Assembly: GCF_009908285.1 (NCBI RefSeq)
Contig: NZ_JAAARM010000007.1
Span: forward strand, 62,001-126,000
Source of the DNA: Pseudomonas sp. Fl4BN1
Lineage (GTDB): Bacteria; Pseudomonadota; Gammaproteobacteria; Pseudomonadales; Pseudomonadaceae
DNA: 64,000 nt
Direction of reading: 5' to 3'
This document shows positions 44,217 through 55,881 of the stretch, in pieces (the stretch's first letter is position 1; each line of letters starts with the position of its first letter). The notes beneath the pieces are model-generated. The model was not told where the DNA came from and did no database searches. It was given only the letters and a program-made list of their open reading frames with translations. The position numbers and the translations under genes were made by a program.

Positions 44217-44804
44217 CAAAAGTCGTTCTCCACATTCTTATCGGTTTTCATGGATAAAACGCAGTCGCCGCTCAAGCCGGCGCATACAGCACTGGCGCGC
44301 CGGGCATGCAGCACAGCAACGAGCCCTGGTGTTCAACACACAGGCCGCTGAGCAGGGATAACAATCGAGAAGACCACGGGACGCGAAGCAGGTCGCGGGG
44401 TGAAGTGGCAAGTGCGCGGAACGGCAGTTGCAAAACAGAGCGAAAGGTTTTCATCAACGGCACCTGTTTGTTCTTGTTGGTTGGCTCGCCATGCTCTCAA
44501 GCGGGGCTTGAGGGCTGTGGGAGCCTTGATAGTCGGCAACCTGAAAATGACTTTATTGGAAAATAATTTCTATATCAACAACTTTTAGAATTTAATTCTA
44601 TTGCTCTTCCATCCCGGCAAGATGCGGTTACTGGCAGCCCCCACCGACGCCTCCGAACACCCGCCACCCGCCATTAATCCCTGCGCATGTGGCGGCTTAC
44701 CGGCGCAGAGGCCGGCAAGTTTTGTCGCGGTCTTGAGCCTGCCTGCACCGGCCAACGCAACGCCGCCCTGCCGCCCCTGCAACACGCCAGCCTCTGGGCA
44801 ACAG
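44217..44804. other. Gap between iolG and the transporter genes
   Basis: These 588 bases hold no convincing gene. The right part contains GC-rich REP-like remnants (about 44680-44720), the middle an AT-rich stretch (44540-44605) with the operator-like site at 44558 and the palindrome TAGAATTTAATTCTA (44585-44599). The length and content suggest that the transporter genes have their own promoter. Confidence 0.5.
44558..44571. promoter_or_regulatory. IolR-like palindrome (GGAA-N6-TTCT)
   Basis: GGAAAATAATTTCT fits GGAA-N6-TTCC with one mismatch, about 340 nt before the binding-protein gene. It lies in the AT-rich block next to TAGAATTTAATTCTA. Confidence 0.45.
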
Positions 44805-47787
<2,983 letters not shown>

Positions 47788-47797
47788 GTCAGTTCCT

Positions 47798-48685
47798 TCA
47801 GAGGTACATGGGTGCTACTGAACCCGCAGCACTGTGTTCTTTGTCGGCGCCCACCGCGGGTCGTGAGCTCAGGGCCTGGCGTAGGTGGCGGATGCTGGCC
47901 TCCAGGGCCTGGCGAATATCCGACCGCCCGTGGACGCTGGCGGCAAACGGCTCGAACGACAGGTAGCCGCCATAACCGCCATCGAGCAGGCCGGCGATCT
48001 GCGCCGTGGTGCCGAGAAGATCCGCGTCGCCCACCAGCACTCGGTGGCCGTCGCGCAGAGCGGACAGCGGCGTCTGCAGCGCTTCGACACCGGAGATGTG
48101 CAGCAACCCGGTGAGCTCGGGGAACAGCACCTGCTCGCCCGCCAAGTGGTGGTGGAAGGTGTCGTGCACCAGGCGCAGCACGTCCAGCCCGGCACAGGCC
48201 CTGATCGCCTCCAGCGCCACGCGCTTGTAGCGCAGCGCGCTTTGCTCAAACCCCAGCGGCTCGACCAGACCCTGCAAGCCATGCTCGCGCAGAATCGGCG
48301 CAATCTCGCTCAATGCGCGCTCCAGCCCCGCCACTCGCTGGGCCTCGGTACGCGGGTCGTCACGCTCGTTGCATGGGCACAGCACCAGGCCTGCGGCTCC
48401 ACAGGCACGGGCATAGCCCGCCAGGTCGAGCAATTGCCGGCGGCGTTGCTCGTTCCACACATCAAAGGGATACAGCGCATTGATCGACAGCACCTTGACG
48501 CCGCGAACCGCGCACAGCTCGCGGACCCGCTCGGCAGACGTGCCATCTTCGATCTCCACCCCCTTGAGGTCGTTACGGAGCTCGATGGCGTCGACCTTCA
48601 CGGCCAGCGCCAGGTCAATGAAGTCGCTTAGGGACAGCTGCGGTGCAACCATCCGGTTCAAGGCAAAACGCAAGGGCTGAGGCAT
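47798..48685 (-). CDS. IolI-like TIM-barrel isomerase
   Basis: This 295-residue sugar-isomerase/endonuclease-IV fold protein has [48 protein letters not shown] and [12 protein letters not shown], with Glu, Asp and His positions typical of the metal site. In inositol operons such proteins are usually inosose isomerases (IolI) that widen substrate range. IolH-like is an alternative. It lies 10 nt upstream of iolD and has no overlap with iolB. Confidence 0.8.
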   Translation of the reverse strand: MPQPLRFALNRMVAPQLSLSDFIDLALAVKVDAIELRNDLKGVEIEDGTSAERVRELCAVRGVKVLSINALYPFDVWNEQRRRQLLDLAGYARACGAAGLVLCPCNERDDPRTEAQRVAGLERALSEIAPILREHGLQGLVEPLGFEQSALRYKRVALEAIRACAGLDVLRLVHDTFHHHLAGEQVLFPELTGLLHISGVEALQTPLSALRDGHRVLVGDADLLGTTAQIAGLLDGGYGGYLSFEPFAASVHGRSDIRQALEASIRHLRQALSSRPAVGADKEHSAAGSVAPMYL

Positions 48686-48725
48686 GGTCCTGGTGCTCCC
48701 GCGGGCAACTGAGAAAGCAAGCGGC

Positions 48726-49535
48726 TCAGAGGTCCAGCAGCCAACTGTGCTGCGGATCGTTATGGAACTGCCAGACCCGCTTCGGCCCGGCCATCACGTT
48801 CAGGTAATAGGACTCGTAGCCGTAAGGCACGCTGACCGGGTGATAGCCCTTGGGCACCACCACCAGGTCACTGTGCTCCACCGCCATGGCCTGATCGATG
48901 CTCCGGTCATCGGTGTAGACCCGCTGGAACACAAAGCCCTGGGACGGGCTGATCTGGTGGTAGTAGGTCTCTTCGAGCAAGCTCTGGTGCGGCAGGTCAT
49001 CGCTGTCGTGCTTGTGCGGCGGGTAGCTGGAGGAATGCCCCGACGGCGTGCGCACCTCCACCACCAGCAGCGAATGGGCCGGCTCGCTGTCCGGCAGAAT
49101 GTCGCAGACATAGCGGGTGTTGGCGCCCTTGCCGCGCACACTGCGCGAGCACTGCTCGGGGCGGATCAGCCGCGGCCCCAGGCCCGCTTCACGGCAGCCG
49201 GGAGCGGAGCATACGGCTATCTGCACCTCGCTCAGGGCGCTGACCTGGACCTGGCTGCCCGGCGGCAGATAGACCGCAAAGGGCGACTTGTCCTCGAACA
49301 CCGAGTGGCGGTCGCCGATGTTGTCCCAGTTGAAACGTCCCTGCCTCGGCGCCTCGCCGTGGATATCCACTCGCCCGCCGAGCAGTACCAGGCACAGCTC
49401 GCGGTCGCCGGCACTGAGCGGCAGGCTTTCGCCACGGCTCAGGCGGTAGGCGGCAAACCCCACGTATTGCAACACGCCCTCATCGAGCTGGACCATGGTC
49501 CGGCCCATGGCGTTGCTCTTGACCAGCAGGCTCAT
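48726..49535 (-). CDS. iolB: 5-deoxy-glucuronate isomerase
   Basis: This 269-residue double cupin converts 5-deoxyglucuronate to 2-deoxy-5-keto-gluconate. The metal-binding cupin motif is PPHKHDSDDLPHQSLLEETYYHQ near residue 170, followed by the family block DLVVVPKGYHPVSVPYGYESYYLNVMAG-like tail. The ATG at 49535 overlaps the iolE stop by 4 nt. Confidence 0.95.
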   Translation of the reverse strand: MSLLVKSNAMGRTMVQLDEGVLQYVGFAAYRLSRGESLPLSAGDRELCLVLLGGRVDIHGEAPRQGRFNWDNIGDRHSVFEDKSPFAVYLPPGSQVQVSALSEVQIAVCSAPGCREAGLGPRLIRPEQCSRSVRGKGANTRYVCDILPDSEPAHSLLVVEVRTPSGHSSSYPPHKHDSDDLPHQSLLEETYYHQISPSQGFVFQRVYTDDRSIDQAMAVEHSDLVVVPKGYHPVSVPYGYESYYLNVMAGPKRVWQFHNDPQHSWLLDL

Positions 49536-50437
49536 GCCCCCATCCTCCGTTGCTGCGCAGCATCAAGCAGAGTGCGCAGCGTGTCGTAGCCCTTCTTCGC
49601 GTAGACGTAGCTGGGCGCCACCGCCGGGTCCTGCTCGGCCTCCACCACCAACCAGCCCTGATACCCGGCATCCAGCAGTTCCTCCAGCAACCCGGCGAAA
49701 TCGATAGCGCCGTCACCAGGCACGGTGAAGGTGCCGTTGATGATGCAGTCGGGAAAGCTCCACAGGTGATTGCGCGCCAGTTGCACCACAGCCTTGCGCA
49801 CGTCCTTGAAGTGCACATGGCAGACCCGTCCGATGTGCCGACGCAGCACCGTCAAGGGCTCGCCGCCGCCCATGTAGCAGTGGCCCGAGTCGAACAGCAG
49901 GCCGACTTCAGGTCCGCTGCGCCGCATCAGTTGGTCGATATCGGCGGCGGATTCAACGTAGGCGCCCATGTGATGGTGATAAGCCAGGCGCACGCCTTGG
50001 GACAGGGTGAAACGGGCCAGTTCGCTGAGCTTGTCGGCATAGTCCTGCCACGCCTGTTCGGAGTGAAAACGCGGGCGCTCCACCAAGGCAATGGCCTGGC
50101 CCTGGATCGAGTCGGCGACTTCGCCATAGACCAGCACCTGAGCGCCGTTTTGCCCCAGCAGTTGCACATGGGCGCCGATGGCGTCGATCTCCTCGGCCGC
50201 CGAGCGGTGGGCCAGGCGGCCGGAGTACCAGCCCGAAACCAGCGCCAGGTCATAGGGCCGCAGCACATCGCCGACGCCCTTGGCATCCTTGGGAAACTTG
50301 CCGTTGAGTTCAAAACCTTCGTAGCCGATCGCCTTGCCTTCGGCCAGCGCCGTGCTCAAGGGGGTTTCACCGCCCAGGGCCGGCAGGTCGTCGTTGCTCC
50401 AGGAAATCGGATTGATGCCAATTCGGATGGCGGGCAT
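49532..50437 (-). CDS. iolE: Inosose dehydratase
   Basis: This 301-residue TIM-barrel protein of the AP endonuclease 2 fold converts 2-keto-myo-inositol to 3D-trihydroxycyclohexane-1,2-dione. The start IRIGINPISWSNDDLPALGG is the IolE hallmark, and YHHHMGAYVESAADIDQLM and LLFDSGHCYMGGGEPLTVL carry the metal-site His, Asp and Glu residues. AAAGGTG precedes the ATG. It overlaps iolB by ATGA. Confidence 0.95.
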   Translation of the reverse strand: MPAIRIGINPISWSNDDLPALGGETPLSTALAEGKAIGYEGFELNGKFPKDAKGVGDVLRPYDLALVSGWYSGRLAHRSAAEEIDAIGAHVQLLGQNGAQVLVYGEVADSIQGQAIALVERPRFHSEQAWQDYADKLSELARFTLSQGVRLAYHHHMGAYVESAADIDQLMRRSGPEVGLLFDSGHCYMGGGEPLTVLRRHIGRVCHVHFKDVRKAVVQLARNHLWSFPDCIINGTFTVPGDGAIDFAGLLEELLDAGYQGWLVVEAEQDPAVAPSYVYAKKGYDTLRTLLDAAQQRRMGA

Positions 50438-50497
50438 GGCTGCACCTTTTATTGTTGTTCAGATCAATCTGGCGACGGCTGCTCTCAACCCTCGCCA

Positions 50498-52435
50498 TCA
50501 CCCCCGGGCACTGCGCCAGGCGTCAATCAGCTGGACCAGGGTGCCCTGCACCCGGGCAATCAGCGCCTGGTCATCGATGTCTCCCGCCAGCCAGGCGCGG
50601 CTGGGTTCCTGGAAGATCGTGCGGCCCACCGCAAAGCCCCGGCAACTGCGGCTGCGAGCGGCCTGGCGGAAGCTTTCGGCAAGGTCCGCCGGCGGTGCAT
50701 TGAGGCCCAGCAGGAGCACCCCACGGCAATAGGGGTCACGTGCCTCGATCAGCTCATCCAGACACTGCCATTGCTCCGCGTCCTGGCCTTCGATCTTCCA
50801 CCAGGCCGGGTAGATTCCCAGGTTGTAAAGGCGCTTGATGGCCCGGTACAGCACCTGCGGATGGGCGCCGGGCAGATCCTTGGGCGGGATGATTTCCAGC
50901 AGCAGTTCATGACCGCTGACCTGGGACGCCTGGTACAACCCCTTGAGCTGCGCTTCCTGCTCCAGGCGCAGCAACGGTTCGTCATCGGGGTGGTACTGCA
51001 CCAGGCACTTGATGATCTGCTCCTGGGGCCAGGCGATCAGGTTGCTGCCAATCGAGCGCCCATGCTCGAACGCCAGGGGCCGCGAGCCCTGGACTTCCAC
51101 CGGGCGCGCCACCCACCAGCCGCGACCGGTGGCGGCATTCAACGCGTCCTGGCCGAAACGCTGGTCGGCCAGCAACCCGACATCGGCCTCGATGCCCTGC
51201 TCGCGCAGGTCGGCTTCGACCTGCTGCAGCGCTTCGATGAACAGCAACTTGAGTTGACCAATGGCCTTGAGCTCGCGACCGCCCTGCTGGGCCAGCTCCA
51301 GCAGTTGCCCACGGTGGTCGAAAGCGAAGATGAACAGCGGCCGCCAGACCTTGCGCGGCACGCTGACCTGGTGCAGGCGCTGCAACGTCGCATCCTGGTC
51401 CGGCCGGGTAATCGGCAGCGGGCTGCTGAGCAGATAATCCAGTTCGGCCCGGGTCGGCATCGCCGGGGCGCAGGCATGACGCGACACCACCAGGCCGCCA
51501 CAGGCATTGGCCAGTTCGCAGCAGCGCTGATCGTCCGCGCCCTCCAGCCAGCCACTGAGAAACCCCGACAGGAAAGCATCACCGGCCCCCAGTACATTGA
51601 GCACTTCGACCCGCACCCCGGGGTACAGCGCCGCGTCCTCCAGGCGCGACGGAATTGCCCCATGAATCACCGTGCAACCCTGGGGACCGAGCTTGACCAC
51701 CAGGGTCGCGGCCGTCAGTTCGCGTACCCGGCGCAAGGCCGGCAGCAGCGCCTGGCAACCACCGGCAATCAGGAATTCCTCTTCCGTGCCGACGATCAAG
51801 TCGAAGCGCGGCAGGATGCTCTGCACATGCTGGCTGACCTGCTGGTCGGCGACGAAGCGGGTCTGGCCATCGGCCTTGGCCGCCAGGCCCCAGAGCACCG
51901 GCCGGTAGTCGATATCCAGCACCCGCTGCACACCATGGCGCTCGGCGTACTCCAAGGCTTGGACGCTGGCCCGATAGACCCCGGCGCTGGAGAAATGCGT
52001 ACCGGTGATCAACAGCGCCTTGCTCGACGCAATAAAGGCCTCGCTGATGTCCTCGGCACACAGCGCCATGTCGGCGCAGTTCTCGCGGTAGAACAACAGG
52101 GGAAAGGTCTCGCGGTCCTTGAGACCCAGCAGCACCAGGGCAGTGAGACGCTCGGGGTCGACCTTGACCGCACTGACATCGCAGCCTTCGCGCTGCAGCG
52201 ACTCCAGCAGGAAGCGCCCCATGTGATCGTCACCGACCCGGCTCAGCATTGCCGACTTCAACCCCAGCCGCGCGGTGCCGAAAGCGATGTTGGCGGACGA
52301 GCCGCCGAGGTACTTGGCGAAGCTGCTGACGTCTTCCAGGCGAGCGCCCACCTGCTGGGCATAGAGGTCGACGGCCAAGCGGCCAAGGCAGATCAGATCC
52401 AATTGACGCCCACTGGCAAAACGAGTCTGGCCCAT
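50498..52435 (-). CDS. iolC: 5-dehydro-2-deoxygluconokinase fused to a DUF2090 domain
   Basis: This 645-residue protein has a PfkB kinase domain (about residues 1-325): FAKYLGGSSANIAFGTARLG, and the anion-hole motif NVLGAGDAFLSGFLSG near residue 265. A DUF2090 TIM-barrel domain (about 340-640) follows, with LFIFAFDHRGQLLELAQQGG and LGIYPAWWKIEGQDAEQWQC. The kinase phosphorylates 2-deoxy-5-keto-gluconate; the DUF2090 part is thought to act as the next-step aldolase (IolJ role). AGGAG precedes the ATG. It is the first gene of the catabolic operon. Confidence 0.93.
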   Translation of the reverse strand: MGQTRFASGRQLDLICLGRLAVDLYAQQVGARLEDVSSFAKYLGGSSANIAFGTARLGLKSAMLSRVGDDHMGRFLLESLQREGCDVSAVKVDPERLTALVLLGLKDRETFPLLFYRENCADMALCAEDISEAFIASSKALLITGTHFSSAGVYRASVQALEYAERHGVQRVLDIDYRPVLWGLAAKADGQTRFVADQQVSQHVQSILPRFDLIVGTEEEFLIAGGCQALLPALRRVRELTAATLVVKLGPQGCTVIHGAIPSRLEDAALYPGVRVEVLNVLGAGDAFLSGFLSGWLEGADDQRCCELANACGGLVVSRHACAPAMPTRAELDYLLSSPLPITRPDQDATLQRLHQVSVPRKVWRPLFIFAFDHRGQLLELAQQGGRELKAIGQLKLLFIEALQQVEADLREQGIEADVGLLADQRFGQDALNAATGRGWWVARPVEVQGSRPLAFEHGRSIGSNLIAWPQEQIIKCLVQYHPDDEPLLRLEQEAQLKGLYQASQVSGHELLLEIIPPKDLPGAHPQVLYRAIKRLYNLGIYPAWWKIEGQDAEQWQCLDELIEARDPYCRGVLLLGLNAPPADLAESFRQAARSRSCRGFAVGRTIFQEPSRAWLAGDIDDQALIARVQGTLVQLIDAWRSARG

Positions 52436-52532
52436 GCTGGCTCCTGTTATTTTTATCAGCCGCTGCCCGCCGCCGTTGTTGCGCTGGCAGGCACTCTTGG
52501 TGGATGCAGACTAGAACGACTGTCGAAACCAA

Positions 52533-52574
52533 TCAATATTTATTCTATATATTTTTACTTGGAATATTTTTTCC
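52533..52574. promoter_or_regulatory. Operator region between iolC and the RpiR-type regulator
   Basis: GGAATATTTTTTCC (52561-52574) is an exact GGAA-N6-TTCC palindrome. TCAATATTTATTCT (52533-52546) is a degenerate copy 28 nt away, close to three helical turns. Both sit in an AT-rich stretch of the 312-nt divergent gap, near the iolC side. They are good candidates for binding of the regulator encoded at 52748. Confidence 0.6.
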
Positions 52575-52747
52575 ATTAAACTTATTTTCAAGGCCCAGCC
52601 CCGTGGCGTGCATCGTTTCAGCAGTGCCACCAGGCCTGGACCGCTGAAGATTTCCCCGACGCCGACCCTGTAGACTGGCCGCAGCCAACCTATTGTCCGG
52701 GGCGCTGCCCGCAACCGCCCCCACAGCATCCGCCAGAAGGATTCCCT

Positions 52748-53668
52748 ATGTCCCGCACCGATCAGCCGGCCCTGTCCGAGAGTACGCCAGAGAGCGACCT
52801 CGTCAGCCCCCCAGCCAATGCCGAGCGCCTGCTGCAGCTGATCACCGAGGAGTACGAAAGCCTGCCCCGCCAGCTCAAGCGCATTGCCAGCTACATGAGC
52901 CAGCAGAGCGAGCGGATCATGGTCGACCGGATCAGCGACATCGCCCAGGAATGCGAAGTGCATCCCTCGGCCATCGTGCGTTTCTCCCAGCGTTTCGGCT
53001 TCAGCGGCTTCAGTGAAATGCAGGCGCTGTTTCGCCAGGCCTACACCCACAAGGCCACGCCGGTGCAGAACTACCAACAGCGCGTGCGCAGCATGATCGC
53101 CAACAAATCGCAGAAAGCCAGCGGCGGCGACCTGGCCCGGGAATGCATCAACGCCACCCTCTCGGGCATCGAGCGCCTGGGGCTGGAACTGGACGACACG
53201 GCCTTCGACCAGGCCGTGGACCTGGTGGTCAACGCCGACAACATCTATGTGGTGGGGGTACGTCGCTCCTTCGCCGTGGCCGACTACCTGGTGTACAACC
53301 TGCAGCACACCAACAAGCGCATCCACCTGGTGTCGGGGCTGGGGGGCAGCTATCGAGAGCAGATGCGCAGCATCCGTCCCAACGATCTGGTGATCGCCAT
53401 CAGCTTCACCCCCTACGCCAAAGAGACCCAGCACTGCCTGCGCATTGCCCAGCATAACCAGGCCAAGACCCTGATCATCACTGACAGCACCCTCTCGCCC
53501 CTGGCCAAGCGCGCCAACAGCGTGCTGCTGGTCAACGAAGGCAGCTCCTTCGCTTTCCGTTCACTGAGCGCCACCCTGTGCCTGTGCCAGGCGCTGTTCA
53601 TCGCCGTGGCCTATCGCCTGGAATTGAAGGTGGACGAGATTCACGAACAGGCCGGCTTCGACGACTAG
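52748..53668 (+). CDS. MurR/RpiR-family regulator of the inositol genes
   Basis: This 306-residue regulator has an N-terminal RpiR helix-turn-helix (VDRISDIAQECEVHPSAIVR, FSQRFGFSGFSEMQALFRQ, about residues 55-105) and a C-terminal SIS sugar-phosphate-binding domain (VVNADNIYVVGVRRSFAVAD, PNDLVIAISFTPYAKET, about 145-275). An extra N-terminal stretch of 35 residues is disordered. Position and family fit IolR, usually a repressor released by a phosphorylated pathway intermediate. AAGGA before the ATG at 52748. It overlaps the convergent patatin-like gene by 4 nt. Confidence 0.92.
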   Translation: MSRTDQPALSESTPESDLVSPPANAERLLQLITEEYESLPRQLKRIASYMSQQSERIMVDRISDIAQECEVHPSAIVRFSQRFGFSGFSEMQALFRQAYTHKATPVQNYQQRVRSMIANKSQKASGGDLARECINATLSGIERLGLELDDTAFDQAVDLVVNADNIYVVGVRRSFAVADYLVYNLQHTNKRIHLVSGLGGSYREQMRSIRPNDLVIAISFTPYAKETQHCLRIAQHNQAKTLIITDSTLSPLAKRANSVLLVNEGSSFAFRSLSATLCLCQALFIAVAYRLELKVDEIHEQAGFDD

Positions 53669-54537
53669 CCCGACGCCGCCCCATGACTGTGGGCCTGCAG
53701 TGCGCCCGGTACACCACTGCGCTGCAGGCCGCCCTGCTCGACCCAGTCCAGGGTCTGCCGGTAAGCCCGCTGCAGCAACTGGTCGGTTTGATTGAAATCG
53801 AACACCGAAACGCCCAGCGGGCACAGCGGGTCGACCACATGGATCGCCACCCGCGGTGCGTAGAGTTCGATGTCGCGCACCAGCTGGCGCATGCTCAACA
53901 GGTTCAAGGTGTGCAGCGCCAGGGCCAGCATCCCGGCCGGCGGCGCCAGGCAAGCGCAGCCGAAACCGGTAGGCAGGACAATCACCCGCGTCGCCCCCAG
54001 CCCTACTGCCGCGGCGATCGGCGTGTTGCTCGCGACCCCGCCGTCCACCAGCAACTTGTCGCCGATGCGCACCCAGGGAAACACCAGGGGAATCGCCGCA
54101 CTGGCCAGCAGCGCCTGCTCGGTGCTGCCGCTGGACAGCACTTCCTGGGCGCCGGTGAGCAGGTTGGTGGTGACGATGTGCAGTGGCAGTTCGCAGTCTT
54201 CGATGCGCGCCACCGGCAAGGCCCGCCGCACCAGCCGGGCCAGGGCCGTGGACGGCAGCAGGCAACCACGGTGACGCAAGAACGCCACCAGGCTGTCGAG
54301 CAGGGAAAAGGGAAACACATCGGCCTTGCGCAAGCCGCGCCAGAAGTCCGCCAGCTCGGCGACGCCCCGGGCATTGGGCCGAGCGGCGAAGTAAGCACCG
54401 TTGATCGCCCCCACCGAGGCGCCCACCACCAGATCGAATTCGATCCCCAGTTCCACCAGGGCTTGCAGCATGCCGACCTGGACGGCTCCGAGACTGCCGC
54501 CCCCGGAAAGCACCAACGCGGTTTGGTCCTGACTCAT
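53665..54537 (-). CDS. Patatin-like phospholipase family protein
   Basis: This 290-residue hydrolase has the oxyanion loop SGGGSLGAVQVGML near residue 10, the nucleophile elbow GASVG near residue 40 and the catalytic Asp in VDGGVASNTPI near residue 165. No secretion signal is seen, so it is probably cytoplasmic or membrane-associated (RssA-type). Members hydrolyse acyl lipids. GGAG lies before the ATG at 54537. Confidence 0.9.
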   Translation of the reverse strand: MSQDQTALVLSGGGSLGAVQVGMLQALVELGIEFDLVVGASVGAINGAYFAARPNARGVAELADFWRGLRKADVFPFSLLDSLVAFLRHRGCLLPSTALARLVRRALPVARIEDCELPLHIVTTNLLTGAQEVLSSGSTEQALLASAAIPLVFPWVRIGDKLLVDGGVASNTPIAAAVGLGATRVIVLPTGFGCACLAPPAGMLALALHTLNLLSMRQLVRDIELYAPRVAIHVVDPLCPLGVSVFDFNQTDQLLQRAYRQTLDWVEQGGLQRSGVPGALQAHSHGAASG

Positions 54538-54592
54538 GATCGAGCTCCCGCGCCAAGGCTGGCGCCGTAGAAGCTGAGCATAGCGGGTAGGC

Positions 54593-54868
54593 TTATTCGT
54601 AGATCTTGCCGCAGTACAAAAACACCGCAAAACGCTGCCAGGGCGAGGCCTCGGCCAGCCCCTGGGTGGCGCCGACAGCCGTCGCCTCGGCCCAGGCGTG
54701 GGCGCTGTCGAGATAGTCCTCGATGGAATCGTTGTGCCAACTGCCGGATTGCCCGGCCAGGGTCTTGCGCTGTTCCTGACGGCGGTCGGCGATCAGCGCC
54801 TGGACAAACTCCAGGAAGCTGCGTTCATCCACCACCTGCTGCAATCGCTGATCAAGGTCCACGGGCAC
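54593..54868 (-). CDS. Small hypothetical protein
   Basis: This 91-residue, mostly helical protein has FLEFVQALIADRRQEQRKTL, HNDSIEDYLDSAHAWAEATA and a C-terminal block WQRFAVFLYCGKIYE that recalls DUF7660-type proteins. The GTG at 54868 starts (M)PVDLDQRLQQVVDE; a second GTG two codons in is equally possible. It lies 7 nt after the DHH gene start-to-end boundary, so they are likely co-transcribed. Confidence 0.65.
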   Translation of the reverse strand: MPVDLDQRLQQVVDERSFLEFVQALIADRRQEQRKTLAGQSGSWHNDSIEDYLDSAHAWAEATAVGATQGLAEASPWQRFAVFLYCGKIYE

Positions 54869-54875
54869 TCCAGGT

Positions 54876-55805
54876 TCAAGTCGACGGCTGCAATGCCAGG
54901 CCTTTGCGCAGCAGCTCCTTGCGCAGGATCGGCCGTGTCAGGCAACGCAAGCCGTCCAGGCCCGGGCACTCTAGCAGTCGGTCGAGCTTGCGTGCACTGT
55001 CGGGGTTGCTGCCGGTGAGCAAGTAGCTGCGGCCCTCGCTGAGGCAGATCAGGTTCAGCAACCAGTCGTCACCGCGCTGCCCCAGCACTCTTTCGATCAA
55101 GGGCCGCTGGTGCTGCAACAACCCGGCGCCATTCCACAGGGTCAGTTGGGCAAAGTACCGGGGCAGATTGCTCGAGGCTTCAAGCACCTTCAGGTCCTTG
55201 AGCAACGCCTGCTCCAAGCCCCCTTCGATCTGCTGCTGGCATTCGCGGAAGTAATGTTCGGGCCACTGCCAGTCCAGGCCCGCACGCTGGGCCAGCGCGG
55301 CATAGGCTTGCAGGTCCGCCGGGGTGCAACTGTCGCCGGTGAAATTCAGGGTGTTGTCGAGAATCCCGGCCGCCAGCAGTTGCGCGCTGTCGCGGCTGAT
55401 CCGTGGCAGCAGCCCGGAATCGCGCCAGCGCTCGTAGACCTGGGTGCAGGCGGCGCCAATCGGCCGGATATCCGCGTGACTGCCCAGGCGCTCATCCCAG
55501 AACGCTTCGAAGCCCGGGTGATGATCGATGACTTCCACCACCCGCGACAGGTCCACCAGGGGATCCAGGTGCAGGTGATTGGAAACATCCACCAGGACGA
55601 ACTGCTCGCTGCCGTCAGGGACGTGGCAATCCAGGCCCTTGAGGTCGCGCCTGAAACTTTCGGGAATGCTCTCGTTGAGCGCAGCGCTGCTCAGGGCCCG
55701 GGCCGGACGGCCGCTGAGGCTGAGGCTGAGCCACTCGGCGTAGGCGATGCAACCGGCGTAGGCGTCAATATCCAGATAGGCCGCGCCGGAGGTAACAATG
55801 ATCAT
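54876..55805 (-). CDS. DHH-family phosphoesterase
   Basis: This 309-residue protein has the N-terminal TSGAAYLDIDAYAGCIAYAE motif, FVLVDVSNHL, and VVEVIDHHPGF near residue 90, a DHH-type metal site. The C-terminal half resembles DHHA2 domains of manganese pyrophosphatases and exopolyphosphatases. It is likely a cytosolic Mn-dependent phosphoesterase; pyrophosphate or a nucleotide are both possible substrates. The ATG at 55805 has AGGGA upstream. Confidence 0.85.
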   Translation of the reverse strand: MIIVTSGAAYLDIDAYAGCIAYAEWLSLSLSGRPARALSSAALNESIPESFRRDLKGLDCHVPDGSEQFVLVDVSNHLHLDPLVDLSRVVEVIDHHPGFEAFWDERLGSHADIRPIGAACTQVYERWRDSGLLPRISRDSAQLLAAGILDNTLNFTGDSCTPADLQAYAALAQRAGLDWQWPEHYFRECQQQIEGGLEQALLKDLKVLEASSNLPRYFAQLTLWNGAGLLQHQRPLIERVLGQRGDDWLLNLICLSEGRSYLLTGSNPDSARKLDRLLECPGLDGLRCLTRPILRKELLRKGLALQPST

Positions 55806-55881
55806 GACGTCCCTGTAGTACACAAAGGCCTAAAGGCCGGGGCATCGAGCATGCCGCAAAGACATGACCGTGACATGACAA

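Noticed and set aside
44272-44454. Possible 60-residue minus-strand ORF (starts MKTFRSVLQLPFRAL) after iolG
   Set aside because: Codon use is unlike the neighbours, there is no clear ribosome site and no family match; kept only as a note.
49550-52579. 1009-codon open frame on the plus strand across iolE and iolC
   Set aside because: It is antisense to two clear inositol genes, has no recognisable domain or ribosome site, and reflects the GC-rich third positions of the opposite strand.
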